Assembly: GCF_039555335.1 (NCBI RefSeq)
Contig: NC_092642.1
Coordinates: 21,421,812 to 21,485,811, forward strand
Direction of reading: 5' to 3'
Origin: Amphiura filiformis
Lineage: Eukaryota; Echinodermata; Ophiuroidea; Amphilepidida; Amphiuridae
Length of the DNA: 64,000 nucleotides
Of this stretch, positions 21,753-33,600 are shown piece after piece (position 1 is the first letter of the stretch; each line of letters opens with the position of its first letter). Under the pieces are notes generated by a model, which searched no databases, was not told the DNA's origin, and saw only the letters and a program-made list of their open reading frames with translations. Made by a program: the position numbers and the translations under genes.

Positions 21753-22328
21753 CAGCACATATCAGTAGACAGCACACTGTACAGTATTTCATTCAACAAT
21801 GCTATCTTCAGTAGACAGCACACTGTGCAGTATTTCATTCAACAATGTTATCTTCAGTAGACAGCACACTGTGCAGTATTTCATTCAACAATGTTATCTT
21901 CAGTAGACAGCACACTGTCCAGTATTTCATTCAACAATGTTATCTTCAGTAGACAGCACACTGTACAGTATTTCATTCAACAATGTTATCTTCAGTAGAC
22001 AGCACACTGTACAGTATTTCATTCAACAATGTTATCTTCAGTAGACAGCACACTGTACAGTATTTCATTCAACAATGTTATCTTCAGTAGACAGCACACT
22101 GTGCAGTATTTCATTCAACAATGTTATCTTCAGTAGACAGCACACTGTGCAGTATTTCATTCAACAATGTTATCTTCAGTAGACAGCACACTGTACAGTA
22201 TTTCATTCAACAATGTTATCTTCAGTAGACAGCACACTGTACAGTATTTCATTCAACAATGTTATCTTCAGTAGACAGCACACTGTACAGTATTTCATTC
22301 AACAATGTTATCTTCAGTAGACAGCACA
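21753..22328. repeat. 46-bp satellite (U6 unit 3)
   Basis: Same copy number and variant order as in units 1 and 2. Confidence 0.93.
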
Positions 22329-22437
22329 ATATCTATAAATTGAAACAATTGAAAATAAATTGAAACATTTGGTACGAAAATTGAAACATCGTGTTCCAAA
22401 TTGTTCCAAATGTTTCAATTTTGTCAGAAATGATTCA

Positions 22438-22482
22438 AAAAAAATATGGAACGCTTCACGATTTTGCGTGTCATCCTTGCGC
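22438..22482 (-). pseudogene. U6: U6 snRNA gene, 3' part only (right end of array)
   Basis: Holds about the last 45 nt of U6 with terminator, and ends at the hexamer GCGCAA (TTGCGC on the plus strand), where the left-end copy begins. To the right the sequence reads TATTTTTTACC and then AATCTTCTCT, ten bases shared with U6, before diverging. No promoter follows. Confidence 0.9.
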
Positions 22483-22499
22483 TATTTTTTACCAAATCT

Positions 22500-22610
22500 T
22501 CTCTATTATGAAACAATTGAAACATTTGAAACAATTGGAACGTAAATTGAAACAATTGGAACGTAAATTGGAACATTTGGAACGAAAATTGAAACATCGT
22601 GTTCCAAATT
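22500..22610. repeat. GAAACA/GGAACG repeat after the U6 array
   Basis: Short tandem units of AAACAATTGGAACGTAAATTG type, ending in the same ATCGTGTTCCAAATT module that follows each U6 gene and occurs at the start of the window. Confidence 0.8.
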
Positions 22611-23521
22611 ATATTACAATCCTTTTGTTGCGTGACATTATCCCGTCTCTTTGTTGTTCACATTATGCTGCGTGGCTTTAGCTTAGCATCGGTTGGGAAT
22701 TTCAGTCCAATCCTGACAAGGGTGCTTTTCAAAAGTTGATTATCGCGGATGGTGTACAGGCCACAATGGGAGTGACCCCCCCCGGGTCTAAACCACAGGG
22801 AGATTTTCGAGCTTCAAACAAAGGCCTTATTGGGACAATGTGCGCGTGTAGCGTATACAAATTTGGTATTTTACACTATTTTTGCCCATTATCAGGATGA
22901 AAAGGGGCTGTCATTACTATGTGCATGGGTAGCATGCAAAATGTTTGTATTTTGCACTCTTTTGGCCCATGATTAGGCTTAATTTTGGTAGAAAAGGGGC
23001 TTAGTCCTTGCCCCTTTTCTTTTCCTTTGCCCTCCTGATTTTCTGTTTCATTTTTTGTCAGGGGGGGTACTCGACTACGTCTCGTCCAATATTTAAAAAC
23101 TCATAGCTCGACAAATAAATATGGGCTCAATCTATCCAATTTTATATCAGAATTGAAAATATGGAAATATCTGTTCACATGGTGTTCCACAATGTTGGAT
23201 CAACATTGCTGTAAAAGATGATGAAATATGAAAATTTTCAAATAAACCATTTACCAATTATCTTTTTATTATGGGGTATCGTGAAAAAGTGTTAAAAAAC
23301 CAAACAAATGATAAAAAAAACACCGAAACATGTATAAGTTATTACTGCTCAATTCAGATACAAATACACATAAAATAGAACACAAGAATACAATAAGGAA
23401 CAAAATGATATTATTTTATTTATTTGAGCATTTATTGTTGTATCATAGACTATAGAATACATAATAGAATCATGATATAAAATATATAAATGATGGTCAT
23501 ACAACAGAAAATAAACAACTT

Positions 23522-23811
23522 AAAGGAGCACTGTAACCCTGTTTAGCACACTCATTTCAATACTTATCTTTACAATATCAATATTGCAAGTGCCAAGTAA
23601 ACTTAAAGGAACACTATAACCCTGTTTTATACCCTCATTTCAATACTTTCAATATCAATATAGGATGTGCCAAGTAGACTTAAAGTAACATAACCATGTT
23701 TTGTACCCTCATTTCAATACTTTCAATATATCAATATTGCATGGGCCAAGTAGAATTAAAGGAGCACTGTAACCCTGTTTTGTACACTCATTTCAATACA
23801 TTAAACAGATT
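23522..23811. repeat. Tandem repeat, about four diverged copies of ~80 bp
   Basis: Units start AAAGGAGCACTGTAACCCTG and contain CTCATTTCAATACTTTC and GCCAAGTAGACTTAAAG. The copies begin near 23,523, 23,605, 23,680 and 23,758. Confidence 0.75.
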
Positions 23812-24835
23812 TGTTATTATAAATTTATCATGTGTGCTCAATCCTGGTGCTTGTGTGGTCAACTGTATCAAATATATTGACAGAATATATAAAACAAGAC
23901 CATGCTTCGCATCTGTTACACAAACTTCATTACCTGTACCAGAATTTTCTTAATTTCTGCTATATGTCTACAAGTTTCTTGCCAGGATTGGTCCAATATA
24001 TATTTAACATCTTGCCTGGAGTTGTACAGTCTTGCTTGTGACGGATTAAGATCTGCCTCAGACACTACACGCTTCATTGTGCCTAGAATTCATAGCCAGA
24101 CACTTAAAGCCATATTGTAACATTTGCTGAGGATGCCCTCAATGTTTCTTTAAATTCTTTTATGACGTACTTTACTTTAATTTTAATTTAAAACTTCTGC
24201 ACACTAAGTTTTGATAAAAGCAACGGCAGAACACATTCCTTCAAAAATCATGATACACTTATGATAGCATTCATAAAGTACATCGTTTCTTTGGTATAAA
24301 ATATCTGTGCATAGTTTTTAACTCAGCTGTCAAGTAGAAAAAAAATCATTTCTTAACTTTCATAACTACATATACACTGTATATTGATTGATTTGTTTTG
24401 TTTTTAAAATGGAAAACAGGCTATAAAATGAATTAATCTAATGATTTGACAGAATTTATACATATTCAGAATTATGTACATGAACTTGTTAACATTTCAA
24501 TAGATTGATTATATACATTTATACACTAATGTATGAACATCAATTTGGGGGGGGGGGGACTTCTAAATACTGGGTACACCCTAACCCAGAGTGGGAGCAA
24601 GGCACTGATTGACATGAGGTGTCTCACAAATGTTCTGAAAATTCACCCCTAAACAAGTATGACAGGTGCACTCTCCTACCCTAAACAGGTATTAGTATTA
24701 TTTTACCCCCTGAGCAAGTAAATAATTCATATTCCCCACCCTATATCCCTTCAATTACAACTGGGAACACTTTATTACACTTTCACATATTTCATGTACC
24801 ATTTTTCTCAAAGGACCTTAAACACCAAGTCTTTT

Positions 24836-24893
24836 AATAGGGTATCTAAATCAAGGAAAGAGTTAAAACTTTCCTTGTTTTAGATACCCTATT
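24836..24893. repeat. Short inverted repeat with 25-bp arms
   Basis: AATAGGGTATCTAAATCAAG is mirrored by its near-complement after an 8-nt loop. It could form a stable RNA hairpin; no precursor gene is evident. Confidence 0.7.
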
Positions 24894-25240
24894 CACAAAT
24901 TGTATGTTAAGTGCCTGATCATGAAAAAAAGAATCTTTGGACAGTATGATATCTACTGAAATTAATCCAGAGGTGGATCCAGGATTAGAAAGTGTCAAAT
25001 TACCCAGGGGACTGGTTCCTCTTCTTTTCCCCCTGGATCCATCATGGTAACCCTACCCCTAACCTTAACAGTAACATAGGGTGCCCTAAGAATTCTGCCA
25101 GTACTATAAATTGCACTTTTAAGATTAAAACAAATTATAGTGTGAAATAAAAAAACTAGTTAACACAGCAATGAGCTGGGATCACACCACCTGTGTGGAT
25201 TTCCCAAAATATTTTACAAAAATAGTGCAATGCGTGGATT

Positions 25241-25508
25241 GGGCTATTCCATTTAAAATCCATACTCCTCCTGTGGAAGATTTTGGAAATATCTTCCACA
25301 GGGGGAGTATGAATTTCAAATGGAATGAACACATTTGAATTTCATACACCCTCTAAGAAAGATTCAACCTGAATCTTCAACAGAGGGTGGATGAGTTTCA
25401 AATGGAGTTGCCTGAAGTGTTCATTTCATGTAAAATTCAAACTCCCCCATTGGAAGATATTTCCAAAATCTTCCACAGGAGGAGAATGGATTTTAAATAG
25501 AATAGCCC
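25241..25508. mobile_element. Palindromic MITE, GGGCTATTCC family (long variant)
   Basis: Starts GGGCTATTCCATTTAAAATC and ends with the imperfect complement GAATAGCCC. Inside, each arm again contains small inverted repeats around TGGAAGATTTTGGAAATATC. The family has at least ten copies here, nine of them in FBXL13 introns, and no coding capacity. Confidence 0.8.
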
Positions 25509-26299
25509 ATATTTGCATAGTTTCAATGTTGATTGACAGAGGATCCATTCTCACAGAACATTCATGTACATCTGAGATAAACCATCATGAGTTACTTGAG
25601 CTTACATGGATTGTATACCAACTTATTTATGAAACTACCCTGTGCTTCTCTGAAATTATTGCAAAGGACACTCACTACATATACATTTCTTAGCAGAGGC
25701 GCAGACTAGTTCTTGTAAAATCTCTTTCCGAACCGTTTTGATAACATTTTTTCCTTAGAAAACCACTGAGCACCATTTTGATGTAATATCATATGTTATA
25801 CACAACGAGTTCAAAGTTCCCCCCTAAGACTTTTTTAAATTGTTGAAAAGTTGTTGACGAAATAAAAATTTGAACAAATTTCAATCAAGGTGACTAAAAT
25901 GACAACAAGGATGTAACATTGTCTTTAATTTGAGATATCAGTGATGGCAAAGGGTGCAGAAGTGACCAAGTAATGAAAATGTAACTGATAGAAGGTACAA
26001 ATCAAAAGCAACACTATTGGTTTAATGTATGAGTTCATGAGTTTTCACTTTAAAATGTCACACACTGTTGCATACTGTAACAATGGCTCATTATGATAAG
26101 AAAAGATACCGTTTGGAAGTTGCACTTGGGTCCATGGTACTCTCACAAAGTATGCAGAATGTAATCTAAAGTTTGGAATATGCACTCTTTGTGAGAGTTG
26201 AATGGACAAAAATGGATCTTTCCTTGCATAATGAGCTATTATGAACAAACGCAACAATATGAGACATTGTAAATGGCACCAGGTTAGTAAAACCTATAG

Positions 26300-26640
26300 G
26301 CTACCAATAACTTTTATTGTAAATTTTCACTTTCATCAACAACTTTTCGATTTATATCAAAAGTCTTAGGTGGAACTTAGAACTTGTGAACACTGTGTGA
26401 CATTGTAAATTGGAGGTGTGTAAAAGAAAAGAGGCTACCAATAACTTTTGAATGTTCACTTTCGTCAACAACTTTTTGATTTATATCAAAAAGTCTTAGG
26501 TGGAATCTTGAACTTGTGAACAATGTGTGACATTGTAAATTGGAGGTGTTTTATCGATTTTTACTTTCGTCAACAACTTTCTGATTGATACCAAAAATTC
26601 TTAGGTGGAACTTGTGAACCCTTTCTATCTTCATATAATG
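26300..26640. repeat. Tandem repeat, three copies of ~125 bp
   Basis: Each copy contains TTTCGTCAACAACTTTTTGA, TCTTAGGTGGAA and GACATTGTAAATTGGAGGTG. An inverted relative with AAAGTTGTTGACGAAA-like sequence lies near 25,830-25,870. Confidence 0.75.
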
Positions 26641-26692
26641 TCTTTCCATACACCTACAGGGGAATAAATAATAACAGTAAAGGTACTTAATA

Positions 26693-26946
26693 TGTGACAT
26701 GATCTGCTCCATGGGGGCCAAAGGCAGCAAATTTGAAACTTGAGATAAAGGTAGATATATGGAGTAAAAAACAATAAAATACATAAGAAAATAGGCATCA
26801 AAAAACTTCATAACTTTAGATCCAAGTATGCTAGACCTTTGGTGTCTTCAGTAAATGATAGCCTATTGTATGCATAATGTAATAATTACAGTAAGTCAAT
26901 TTTCAAAACTGCCTCCTTTGGCCCCCATGGACCAGATCGTGTCACA
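26693..26946. mobile_element. MITE with ~45-bp inverted ends
   Basis: Left end TGTGACATGATCTGCTCCAT and right end ending ATGGACCAGATCGTGTCACA pair with few mismatches, and continue through GGGGGCCAAAGG. No open frame inside. Confidence 0.72.
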
Positions 26947-27196
26947 TCACTTCCGTGGTCCAGGTACGTTCTGGTGATCAGCGATCACATAGAAGCGGAG
27001 AGGTATCATCCCCTTCTACATGCTGATGACCAATGGGTGAACTAACTGTCTTGTTGTCAAGACCATTGATCAGCCAATAGGTGTGATTGTTTTTCACTTG
27101 TGTGTTTATGCTTGTGTATGCTCGGTGCACAGCACAGACCACGGAAGTAATAAAAATTTAGTTGCTGAAATACATTTAAATTAAATAAAATGCATG

Positions 27197-27605
27197 TTAT
27201 GAATCAACACTGCTGACTATGCTCTGTTGACTAGGAACCTCATCAATACTATTTACATTCACTGCTGCCTGATCACCAGCAAAATTCTCATCGGATGAGA
27301 AACGTACAACTGTTACATCCTTTTGTTCATTCTCCATCTTTCCTTTCTCCTTTTCTCCTTCCTTCATATCTTTCTCTCCTTTTTCACCTTCCCCATCTAC
27401 CTCCTCTTCCTTTGTTTCTTCGGTACTCTTCTCCAGTGCTTCCTTCTCTCTTTGAGCAGCCAATTTCTCTTCCAGTAGTTTCTTCTTCTTCTCTGCTTCT
27501 TCAAGTATTCTGAGGTAGTCAAAACCAGGACCAAAGTTGAGAGGGATGGGGTCATCACTCCACTTGACGGTTTGGATTCTGTTGGAGAGTTTGACCATTA
27601 AGGAC
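27197..27605 (-). CDS. FBXL13: FBXL13 exon 18 (residues 744-879, stop)
   Basis: Starts SLMVKLSNRIQTVKWSDDPI after TTTTATTAG, then a Lys/Glu-rich coiled coil (EEAEKKKKLLEEKLAAQREK) with an EGEKG-type low-complexity stretch, ending IVSSVDS and TAA. The charged tail is longer than in human. The nearest AATAAA on this strand is far downstream (26,313-26,318). Confidence 0.92.
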
Positions 27606-30600
27606 CTAATAAAATAACAAATTGATGTAAAAAAACAAATAATTATGACCAAGCAAATTAAGAAAACAATGAGAAATGGTTCAGATAACCAGGTGCTAGA
27701 TTGTTTTAGGATCATTCAGTTCGAGTACCACATTCAACCAACTTAGCACCCATCCCTTATTAGCACCTGGATATTTCTACCTCAAAGTTAAAGTGCCTTT
27801 CAGTACACTGAAGCAAGAACTTGGGTCAAAAATCAAAATGAAAATCCACTTTAAACTGCAATGACTCTGGTTTTTATGCTATGGGTTAATTTTTGTAATT
27901 AATGGTAACCTCCCCATGTGACTTTCACATAGCTATAATAAGCACCATCAAATGGCATACCTAGAAGCACTCTAAGTGTTATGTAACTAGAAAAAAGTTA
28001 ATGATGAGACTGGAGAAAAAAAAAGTTTAATTCCGTATGTGGCCTGAAAACCTAAATGTGAGATTTTATTCTTTTACTTTTAGAGTCAGAATGTATGGTA
28101 AACATGCTGTAAGTTACTTATTATTTATTGTCAAATCAGTGCAGAGTATGTTACATGCTAAAATTGATAGTATACGAAAATTATAGATTAAAGTAATTTC
28201 ATATTGCTTGTAAACAAAATGTATGAGAAAAAATATTTAAAATAATGTGTCATAATTTGTTTGCTTCAAAAATAGGAACAGTTCCTATTAAATAGGAGTA
28301 GTTGGCAGGTATGCATGATGATATCACCTTGGTTGAATAAACTTAGTCCCCATTCCCCATTTTATACCCATTATTTTAATCACTTTTGATAATCAACCCA
28401 AAAATGACCATGAATTGAAGATTCCATATATTTATAATACTGTGTGAATAATAAGTGGATTAACCCACTGCAGATACAGTTTGGCTTATAACATCCAAAC
28501 AAAGCATCTTTTAGCCCAAATATTGCACAGGATCAATAAAGAAAATATGGTCTTTTCATTTCCAATTTGATGGGGAAAAAGTCCTCCTTTCAGTTTTTTT
28601 ATGATTTTCTACCGTTCTGAACAGGTTTGCTATATTGTCACATGACCAAGGGGAATGAGTCGGATTTAATATCATTTTTGAGATATTGGCATAAACAGTG
28701 TTCAAATTCTTTAGTTTCACATTGTTTTCAGCCATTGATACATTGCTCATAACTCGGTAACCAGATGTCCGATTTTGAATGGGTTGCATCAAAATGTAGC
28801 ATTTTGTAAACTGCCAAGAAATTATGTAAAAAAACTTCTAATTGAAAATTGCTGACATGCGACTCATTCCCCTTGATCATGTCACATTATATGTATCATT
28901 ATGGTCTCAAACAGCTGTACATTAAACCTTTGGGTCAAAATATCTTTGCAGTCTTTTAAATTGGTGATTTTGAAGGCAACTGCAAGAGCGCAAAAGTAAA
29001 GACCAGAAAATAACTGAAAAACTAACCAAATGTTATCTCACTTACTTGGAAACATTTCTGCAGTACAGCATGATGAGAGTTCTTAGTCGCTTACATCCTT
29101 TGCGTACAAACTTCATGGATTTATCTGTGACTTTGAGTAATCCTGAGATGTCGAGACTCAACAAGTAGTGACAAACCCCACACAGGTACTGTACACTCAG
29201 ATCTGTCAACTGAAAGGGTCAATATAATATACAGAAAGTGATATTATAGAGGTTGTGCATATGACGTATCATATCGTAAATGTGGCGGACTACTAAAATG
29301 CATTCAACAAAAGCATGATTGCAATCTAGCGTGACAGTTTGTCTCACACACATAACAAATGTACTATGATCAAATAGGCTCCTGACAACATTTGATTGAA
29401 TGGACTGCACTGCGCCATGATTACGGTGGAGGACACCAGTTCAAATCCTTTGTTTGGAGCCAATCAATAATTTCATGCATAACCTCTATAAGCAATTGTG
29501 CTATTCAGTTGACATCCATACACCCCTATGGAAGACATTACCTTATTGGGTGACTCCCATTTCAAATCTACACCCCCTGTCTAGGAGGACTGGATCATGT
29601 CTTCCATATGGAGTGTATGGATTTCAACTGGAATAGACTGAGCTTACATGAATACTTGGCCTATTTTAACACATTAAAGTACCAGATACATACATATATT
29701 ATCAAGGCATTTGCATTTTCCTTAATAATTGCAACCCATGTGTATTAAGAAAATCTGCTCAAAAGAATAAAAAAATAAGAATGTAAATAGACCAAATGTG
29801 AACCATACAGGCTGTATCAAAATGATTGGTGCCAATCAGTTTTTTTGGTTTATTAGTTTGATAAGACCCAACTTTGAAATCTGGAGGTATCAGGTGTGAT
29901 TCCTCTACGGTTAGTGACTTTCATTAACTGGTATCATTACTGTATGTTAACTAGGAATCGGGTTCCGTTTAAACCCGATACGCACTTACCACTATCATTT
30001 GTGAAATGGGAAGAGTTCAATACTGTTGCCCAGTATTGGCAGATCGTATGAGCAGCCAAATAGAATAGCGTAAATATGCGTTGGACACTTACAGTATGAA
30101 CATTTTGTAAAAGGTATCATGCCTTGTTTCTAGTTTAGTGAATGTACTTATAATTTCTTGATGCAAGTGCTGAATGTAGCAAACAGTGTTCAAGGAGCAT
30201 TCAGTGATCCATAATCTCATCCACCACTTTTCTCAAAAGAAGTTGAGATTTTTATACCACCAGAAACTTCTGGCTGCATAATGTTTGTGTGCAAAATATT
30301 TCTTGCAGATTCATTCACTTGGTAAAAATTGCCAAATTTGTATTTACGTTCTGTTAAGGGGTACTACACCCCTGGCCAATTTTGTGCCTATTTTTGCATT
30401 TTTCTCACAAATTATAGCGCATTGATGACAAGTAAGATATGTATATAGAGGGGCAAAGACTACAACTACTGCACTGGAAATTCAGCAACTCAAGGCAAGT
30501 AGTTATTGATTTATTGTTCAAATATTGGTTTTCCCTCATTTTTGACTGTAATTCCACAACTGTTGTCTGTGCTGAAATAAAATTTCCAGTGCAGTAGTTG

Positions 30601-33600
30601 TAGTCCTTGCCCCTATAATATACATATCTTACTTGTCATCAATGCTCTATAATTTTTGAGAAAAATGCAAAAATAAACACAAAATGAAGGGTGTAGTACC
30701 CTTAACAGAACAAAATTACACACAGTGGCATATGGAACAGTGACATAATCATGCATAACTAGGGAATTTTGCGGATATCAACTCAAACATACCGTAAAAA
30801 CAGGATGTTGGAATCACAAAATACTCCTTTAATCTACACACCTGCATTTGAAATAGCGTTAGGATTAGATTCCATTATAAGTCCATCAACTGTTTCCTTA
30901 ATTCAGAAGCTGCTTATTATTTGGCTTTTCCAGATGAAATCCATCCACCCCCTGTAGATTTCAAATGGAGTCACCCATTCAGGTAACCCCATTTGAAATT
31001 CACACTCCCTGTATGAAAGATTAGGGTCATGTCTTCTACAGGGGGTGTATGAATTTCAATTAGAATAGTCCATTCTATCAAGTGATCTTACCAGTTTACA
31101 TCCAGCTAAGTTGACAATAGTAAGTCTCCTACAACAGAATGCCAGACTCTTGATGGCCCCATCTGTCAGGTTGGTACAATGAGAGATATCCAATCTCTCT
31201 AAATCCTTACACTGTGATACAAACTTCTGTACTCCTAAGTCTGTGATTTGGAAACACTCCGAGATGGTCACATCACGTGGGAACTGTTTCCTAATGCACC
31301 AAGGCCCTATGGATTGTAATATTTCATTATATTCAATCAAGATGGTGTACATATACTTTTTTACATAATTTGAACATTTTTGAACCTTAAAGTTTTTACT
31401 ATGCAAGTGCTAACTGATTCTACACCTCCAACTGCTGGTCATTATTTATAACGCATTTTTATGCTGTTTATATTCTAGTAGCACTATGTGTCCACAGTAA
31501 CACAGATTTTCTCATGTGTGTATCATTTGCTATTGTTTACAAACACACCCACACAAATGATTTTATACACAACTTTATACTTTGGACCTCTTTGTGTGGT
31601 ATCTCTCATTGCAAATGGATTTCCCCTATTTTATTTGTTTCCCTGTGCTATTCCAGTTGCAATCCTTACACCCCCTATATGGATAAATGACTTAAATCTC
31701 CACACAGGGAGTGTGAATTTCAAATGAGGCTACCTGAATGGGTAACTCTATTTGAAATCTACAGCCCTTGTGTGAAAGATTAGGTTCATGGCTTCCATAT
31801 GGAGTGTATGGATTACAAATGTAATAGCCCGATAGCAATTCTTATCATATTATCAGAATTCATTCCGCCATTACTAAGGGCTATCCGCACCATACTGGTG
31901 TTGTAACTGCCCCATTGGGTGGAAAAATGCTGCTTCAAGATCAATCTTATATTGTATTGCTTTGTAAACTTTCAGCATCCTTTTGTCACATGGGTGATGG
32001 AACACAGTTTAAAATTCCCGCAAAGCCTGCATCATTTCACATTTCAGGTGGGATGGCCCACTTCAATGGCTGTCATTGAGTAGTAGGAATGTGTGGAATC
32101 GGATTGTCTGTGCATATAATACTTACTGTATCTGTGATACTACATCCAGATATATCGAGGCATGTGAGAACATTCATGTTGCCTAACATCTCTGCTCCAC
32201 CATCAGTAATATGCTCCAAGAAACAAAAACTGCCATATACCAAACTATAGCACCTGTAAACAATACAATCAATATGGTAAACATCATTAATAATAGTTAA
32301 TAATAGTCTCTACCACCTGATATGACACAGGAGATTGTATTATTTTAAGTTGAAGAACAAGGCAGCACCAACAGATCACCCATAAAATCATGTTTGCATG
32401 TAATTCATGTCCACTATCCTTTACGGCTATTTTTATGAAGTTCAACCACCTAATTCTGTGCATGAAATGGAAGAATCCATTGAGACCTTCACACACGGAT
32501 GCAAAATATTGCACCATGCCAACAGGCGAGATCACTTCCTGCATACCATGTTAAGCACAATGCAAATGACACACACATTTCAATACACACCCACAATCAA
32601 AGAAATATATAGTCGGCACACTTTGACAATATGTTGGAACTCTTCACTGCTGCTCTGAGAGTTCAGTGAAATTAGTAAACTATGTTTGATGAGTAGTACA
32701 AACCTTCCCCTTTCCCCATCCATCTCCCATTCCCCCTCAACTAATGTTGGGGGGACTGGAGAGTCCAATGTCAAAATTGCTTTCATCAACATTGAATTGG
32801 GGGAGAGGGGCAGCGATTTACAGTTATTATGCCAGAGTGTGCCAACATTAATTTCTTTGATTGCAGATATGTTACATTATCTAATAATACAGGAAAGAAC
32901 AAATGAAATTAAAGCAAAAACAACAACTGTTCAATAATTCTACACAATAGAGTTCATTATATCGAACACCATGGTCGCACATTTTTAACCTATTGTAATT
33001 GAGGGGCTCCAGAAAGTTAACTTATAGTTTGCATCTTGAACTTGTCATCTGCGTTAAACAATTAATGTTAAATACCCACATATAGAGTTGGTTTAGCTTG
33101 AAGGCAAAGCCAATGACGTCATCCCATGGGGATGTTGGCTACTGCATGGTGTCACCATTGAGTCAATCAACTTACTTCTGTACTATCTTGATGATGGAGA
33201 CATCTGTGACACGGACACAGTTGGTGAGATTCATCTCCCGTATCTTGGGTCCTGAAGGGCCTTCTACGAGTTGTCGCACACCAGTATCACTGATTCTAAA
33301 GAGGGAAAAAAAGCACAAAAAGGTCACATTCTATTGTTTTGATTATTTGTATCAATAGATGGGTAGCTATGAGATAAATATAGGACTTTTGATGACATTT
33401 TTTGTTACAAGTAATCAACCATGTGGAATCACACTAGCCCTACGTCATCATGAGGTACGCATTAGTGTGTAGTTTCTGTATATCCATGGCATCCTGTCTA
33501 CATATTTTATGTCAACAACTCCTCAGTAATGTTCAGTTAAGAGTGCACCCCTTAAAGCCATAATGTATGATTTCCATCAAATTTTAATTTTGCTATTCTT

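Larger units (their letters stand above)
15921..22482 (-). repeat. Tandem array of three ~2,185-bp U6 snRNA repeat units
   Basis: The hexamer TTGCGC inside U6 recurs at 15,921, 18,106, 20,291 and 22,477, giving periods of 2,185, 2,185 and 2,186 bp. Units are almost identical, with few substitutions and small indels, which implies recent amplification or homogenisation. Read on the minus strand each unit holds U6 promoter, U6 gene, T-run terminator, a palindromic GAAACA repeat, a 46-bp satellite array and a 271-bp duplicated block. The array begins and ends within U6, so it holds exactly three units. Confidence 0.95.
22611..25240. other. Intergenic sequence with minor repeats
   Basis: Holds two diverged direct repeats around TTTGTATTTTGCACT(A/C)TTTT (about 22,855-22,990), a tandem repeat (23,522-23,811), a short hairpin (24,836-24,893) and a ten-G run at 24,547. 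No conserved coding sequence. Confidence 0.5.

Noticed and set aside
17384-22328. CRISPR-like direct repeats
   Set aside because: The 46-bp and 67-bp arrays are contiguous tandem repeats without unique spacers, in a eukaryotic intron-rich context.
32407-32937. Plus-strand frames in FBXL13 intron 14
   Set aside because: No domain, no conserved composition, and no splice signals that agree.
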